The position numbers and the translations under genes were made by a program. From NCBI RefSeq assembly GCF_007713465.1, contig NZ_VMSG01000019.1:1-64000 (forward strand): 64,000 nucleotides of DNA, in the 5' to 3' direction. Positions 61,671 to 64,000 of the stretch are shown in pieces. The notes under the pieces are model-generated. The model searched no databases. It worked only from the letters and a program-made list of their open reading frames with translations, and was not told the DNA's origin. Each line of letters opens with the position of its first letter. Position 1 is the first letter of the stretch. Source of the stretch: Pseudomonas sp. H3(2019) (GTDB taxonomy: Bacteria; Pseudomonadota; Gammaproteobacteria; Pseudomonadales; Pseudomonadaceae).

Positions 61671-63524
61671 TCAGCTCGCCAAACCAAGGGAATGCACTTG
61701 CTTGTGCACGCATTTGACGGCGTTGTCTGGTGCCAGGAGGGCATAGCCCTGAAGCAGGTCGGTAAAGTGCGCGTCGAACAGCCAGCGTCGGTCTTCCGTA
61801 TAGCGCTGCATATGGCGCAGGTTGCGTCGACGAAGCTCCAGGTTCAGAGGTGAGGGCAGGAGGCGCAAGTCGGCCAGATCAATCAGGCCGAACTCGCCGT
61901 CCTCCAGCAAAAGAACATTACCAAGGTGCAATGAGCGGAAATAGACCCCGCGTTCGTGCAATTCCGCCAGGAAGCGCCCAAAACGGTGCACCAGTGCCTG
62001 GCGCATACTCACGCTGGGCATGGCTTGCAGCACCTGGCGCAGGGTTCTGCCTGGCAGGGGTTGGTAGCGTACGGCGCTACTGCCATTGGGCATGCGGTAC
62101 AGATCGAGGATCGGTGGAGTGTTCAGGCCTGTACGGGCCAGGCGTTGGCTGTTTTCGGCGAAGCGCTCGGAATAGGGATACAGGCTGCCATAGGTATGCC
62201 AACGGCGGGCACGGAACAGCTTCAGAAAACTGCCATCCTCGAGTTTGAGGACTTTGGGTCCAAGGCCGTCTTCTTCGACCACCTGAGCGTTGACGGTCAT
62301 GCGTTGGGCGTCGTCGTCAGAGAGGCTGCGAACCGAAAGCTTCGACAGACGGTTTGTGCGCTGGGCAATGCTCAGCGCAGCCATCAGTGCCAGCGGTATC
62401 CACAGCAGGAACCAATGCTCCCGGGGGGTGTACAGGATGTCGCCACCCTCTGCCAGGCTGGCCCCTATACCGAATACCATCAGGGTCGACGCCAGGATAA
62501 ACAGCGGTTGCGAGCGCTGGCGCCAGCAGTTGAACAGCCCTAGAAGCTGCATGGCCAGCCAGGGCAGGAACCCGATGATGCCGACATAGAAGAGCACGCC
62601 CAAGGCAAAGCTATGAGGTTCGCGGAAGGGATACCCAACCCCCGGATCGATGCTCAGCGTCGCGTCATAACCATGGCCAGTCCAGGGCGCATCAGCGATC
62701 AGATGCAGCGCCTGTTTCCAGATTTCGAAGCGGTAAGAGTCACCGCGGGCCAGGAGCATGTCCGGGAAGGCGGCCAGCAAGCTTGCGCCAAGGATGCCGA
62801 TGATGGCCAGTAGCAACAATGAACGACGGTTCCAGCAAATGAATGCCAGCCAGAGGCCTGCCATGGCGATGGCAACCAGGGGCGTTCTGGAACTGGTTGC
62901 AAGGGCGGCCGCGAACATGATCAGAAAGGCCGGGAAAATGCCGAGCAGCAGCTTCGGATTGCGCACGGTCATGCCCAGAAAAAACCAGTAGGTGCAGAAA
63001 AAGCCGAACAGGTGGGAGCTGAGCAAGGGGTTGTCAAAGACACCCCCGCCAATCATTCGGTCGCCCGGTGCATAGTGCGACAGGAAAATATAAAGATTGA
63101 ATACGCTGGCGACCAACGCTACCAGGGCTGCGGCCAGCAGGACGAGTTTGAAGCTTTCGGCACGGTAGCGCAGCAGCAGGCTGGCACCAGCAAAGAGCAT
63201 GAAAATATACAGCGGTGGTTTTGTCAGGCTGAACAGGCTGTCTGGCGTAGGGCTCCAGTTCAGTGACAGCAGCGCCCAGCCGGAATAAAGCAGGAATACC
63301 TGAACCAGCGGCTCTCGCAGGACGTTCTTCAATTCACTGGGGCGAATGCACAGGGCTATCAGGGCGGGGGTGCTCACGAGGCCGTAAAACAGCTTTTGGT
63401 AGCTGCCGCGTGTAGGCAGAAAAAACAGTCCGCAAAGCAAAAGAAAAAAGCCCAGCGGCAGCATCCACAGGCAAATGAAATCGAAAACCCGGGTCGCTCT
63501 GGTATTGATGCTGCTGAATGGCAT
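61671..63524 (-). CDS. O-antigen ligase (WaaL-type) fused to a kinase domain
   Basis: This 617-aa protein joins two functions. Residues 1-405 form an inner-membrane protein with about 11 segments and the Wzy_C ligase region: the periplasmic loop has PDMLLARGDSYRFEIWKQAL, APWTGHGYDATLSIDPG and EPHSFALGVLFYVGIIGFLP, where the Arg and His of WaaL lie. Residues about 410-617 form a cytoplasmic kinase-like domain with DGSFLKLFRARRWHTYG for the Lys, catalytic loop HERGVYFRSLHLGNVLLLED and GLIDLADLRLLPSP for metal. The loop has Arg-Ser-Leu-His-x-x-Asn in place of the usual HxD. In P. aeruginosa the ligase (PA4999) and a kinase gene (PA4998) are separate. Start ATG at 63524; it diverges from msbA. 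Confidence 0.85.
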   Translation of the reverse strand: MPFSSINTRATRVFDFICLWMLPLGFFLLLCGLFFLPTRGSYQKLFYGLVSTPALIALCIRPSELKNVLREPLVQVFLLYSGWALLSLNWSPTPDSLFSLTKPPLYIFMLFAGASLLLRYRAESFKLVLLAAALVALVASVFNLYIFLSHYAPGDRMIGGGVFDNPLLSSHLFGFFCTYWFFLGMTVRNPKLLLGIFPAFLIMFAAALATSSRTPLVAIAMAGLWLAFICWNRRSLLLLAIIGILGASLLAAFPDMLLARGDSYRFEIWKQALHLIADAPWTGHGYDATLSIDPGVGYPFREPHSFALGVLFYVGIIGFLPWLAMQLLGLFNCWRQRSQPLFILASTLMVFGIGASLAEGGDILYTPREHWFLLWIPLALMAALSIAQRTNRLSKLSVRSLSDDDAQRMTVNAQVVEEDGLGPKVLKLEDGSFLKLFRARRWHTYGSLYPYSERFAENSQRLARTGLNTPPILDLYRMPNGSSAVRYQPLPGRTLRQVLQAMPSVSMRQALVHRFGRFLAELHERGVYFRSLHLGNVLLLEDGEFGLIDLADLRLLPSPLNLELRRRNLRHMQRYTEDRRWLFDAHFTDLLQGYALLAPDNAVKCVHKQVHSLGLAS

Positions 63525-63683
63525 ACTGAACTGTATTCCGATTAAGGGTCGGTAATACTATCGTATCCGTCTACCCTGGTCCTGTGGAATATTACCGCCG
63601 GGTAACTCGTTCGAACGATCCCGGCTGAGACCGGAAGAAGCTGTGATAAAGTCAGCATCCTTTTTTTGAATACTTCGCGTGAT

Positions 63684-64000
63684 ATGACCGACTCCAGTCT
63701 CTCCGCAGGCCCTTCGAGCTTGAAAATCTATTTCCGACTCCTTGGTTATGTGCGGCCATATATCGGCCTGTTCACTCTGAGTATTGTCGGGTTTCTGATT
63801 TTCGCGTCGACTCAGCCGATGCTTGGCTACGTGCTCAAGTATTTCGTTGATGGCTTGTCCAATCCCGAGGCCGTACTGTTCCCCTCGATACCTTATCTGC
63901 GCGATCTGTCATTAATGCATGCTGTCCCCTTGCTGATCATCCTGATCGCCGCGTGGCAGGGCGCCGGTTCATACCTGGGCAACTTCTTCCTGGCCAAAGT
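63684..64000 (+). CDS. msbA: Lipid A/LPS flippase MsbA, partial (5' end)
   Basis: The first 105 codons are present and the gene runs off the window. The translation begins MTDSSLSAGPSSLKIYFRLL and continues GYVRPYIGLFTLSIVGFLIF (TM1), STQPMLGYVLKYFVDGL and AVPLLIILIAAWQGAGSYLG (TM2), then NFFLAKV. This is the ABC-exporter membrane domain of MsbA, which flips core-lipid A across the inner membrane. ATG at 63684; the ribosome site is weak. It lies beside waaL as in P. aeruginosa (PA4997). Confidence 0.9.
   Translation, partial: MTDSSLSAGPSSLKIYFRLLGYVRPYIGLFTLSIVGFLIFASTQPMLGYVLKYFVDGLSNPEAVLFPSIPYLRDLSLMHAVPLLIILIAAWQGAGSYLGNFFLAK

Overview
This 64 kb window is chromosomal DNA of a Pseudomonas of the P. 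fluorescens group. The evidence is the high-GC codon use, the gene families (PutA of about 1317 aa, aceEF followed by divergent glnE, the waaFCGP core-LPS operon running to msbA, a DUF6124 protein) and the many intergenic copies of Pseudomonas-type palindromes with the core GATCGTTCCCACGC.

Left part (about 0.2-21 kb). An isolated Hcp tube-protein gene of the type VI secretion system (T6SS) lies on the minus strand between exact inverted copies of a 20-bp palindrome. A lone HigA-type antitoxin follows. Next is a minus-strand group of nhaP2, a large MscK/KefA-type mechanosensitive channel and selO (protein AMPylase). A chemotaxis receptor diverges from a coupled coiled-coil/ZapA-like pair and a second chemotaxis receptor. 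An acyl-CoA dehydrogenase precedes the proline-use region, where putA and putP diverge around five GTTGCA operator sites.

Accessory island (about 21-29.9 kb). vgrG, a DUF4123 effector chaperone and a 1593-aa Rhs effector overlap in one operon. The Rhs C-terminal tip looks like an RNase A-type CdiA toxin. Two or three small AT-rich genes follow; they are candidate immunity genes. With the hcp gene these are T6SS cargo and delivery parts; no core T6SS cluster is present here.

Middle (30-41 kb). rlmJ, msrA, a PAS-GAF-PAS-GGDEF-EAL protein with a degenerate GGDEF motif, a PhoD-like phosphatase, and aceE-aceF. The region upstream of aceE carries two GntR-type operator-like palindromes spaced five helical turns apart.

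Right part (41-64 kb). glnE, then the LPS core and cell-surface cluster: waaF, waaC, waaG, waaP, a protein with two kinase domains, a DUF6124 gene and a lipoprotein gene, a carbamoyltransferase (wapO-like), a wapH-like glycosyltransferase, mig-14, dnpA, a DUF6625 glycosyltransferase, ssg, wapR, a 29-codon small ORF, two less conserved glycosyltransferases, a WaaL-type ligase fused to a kinase domain (minus strand), and the start of msbA. The most unusual items are the ligase-kinase fusion, the smORF coupled to a glycosyltransferase, the palindromes around hcp, and the twin operators before aceE.
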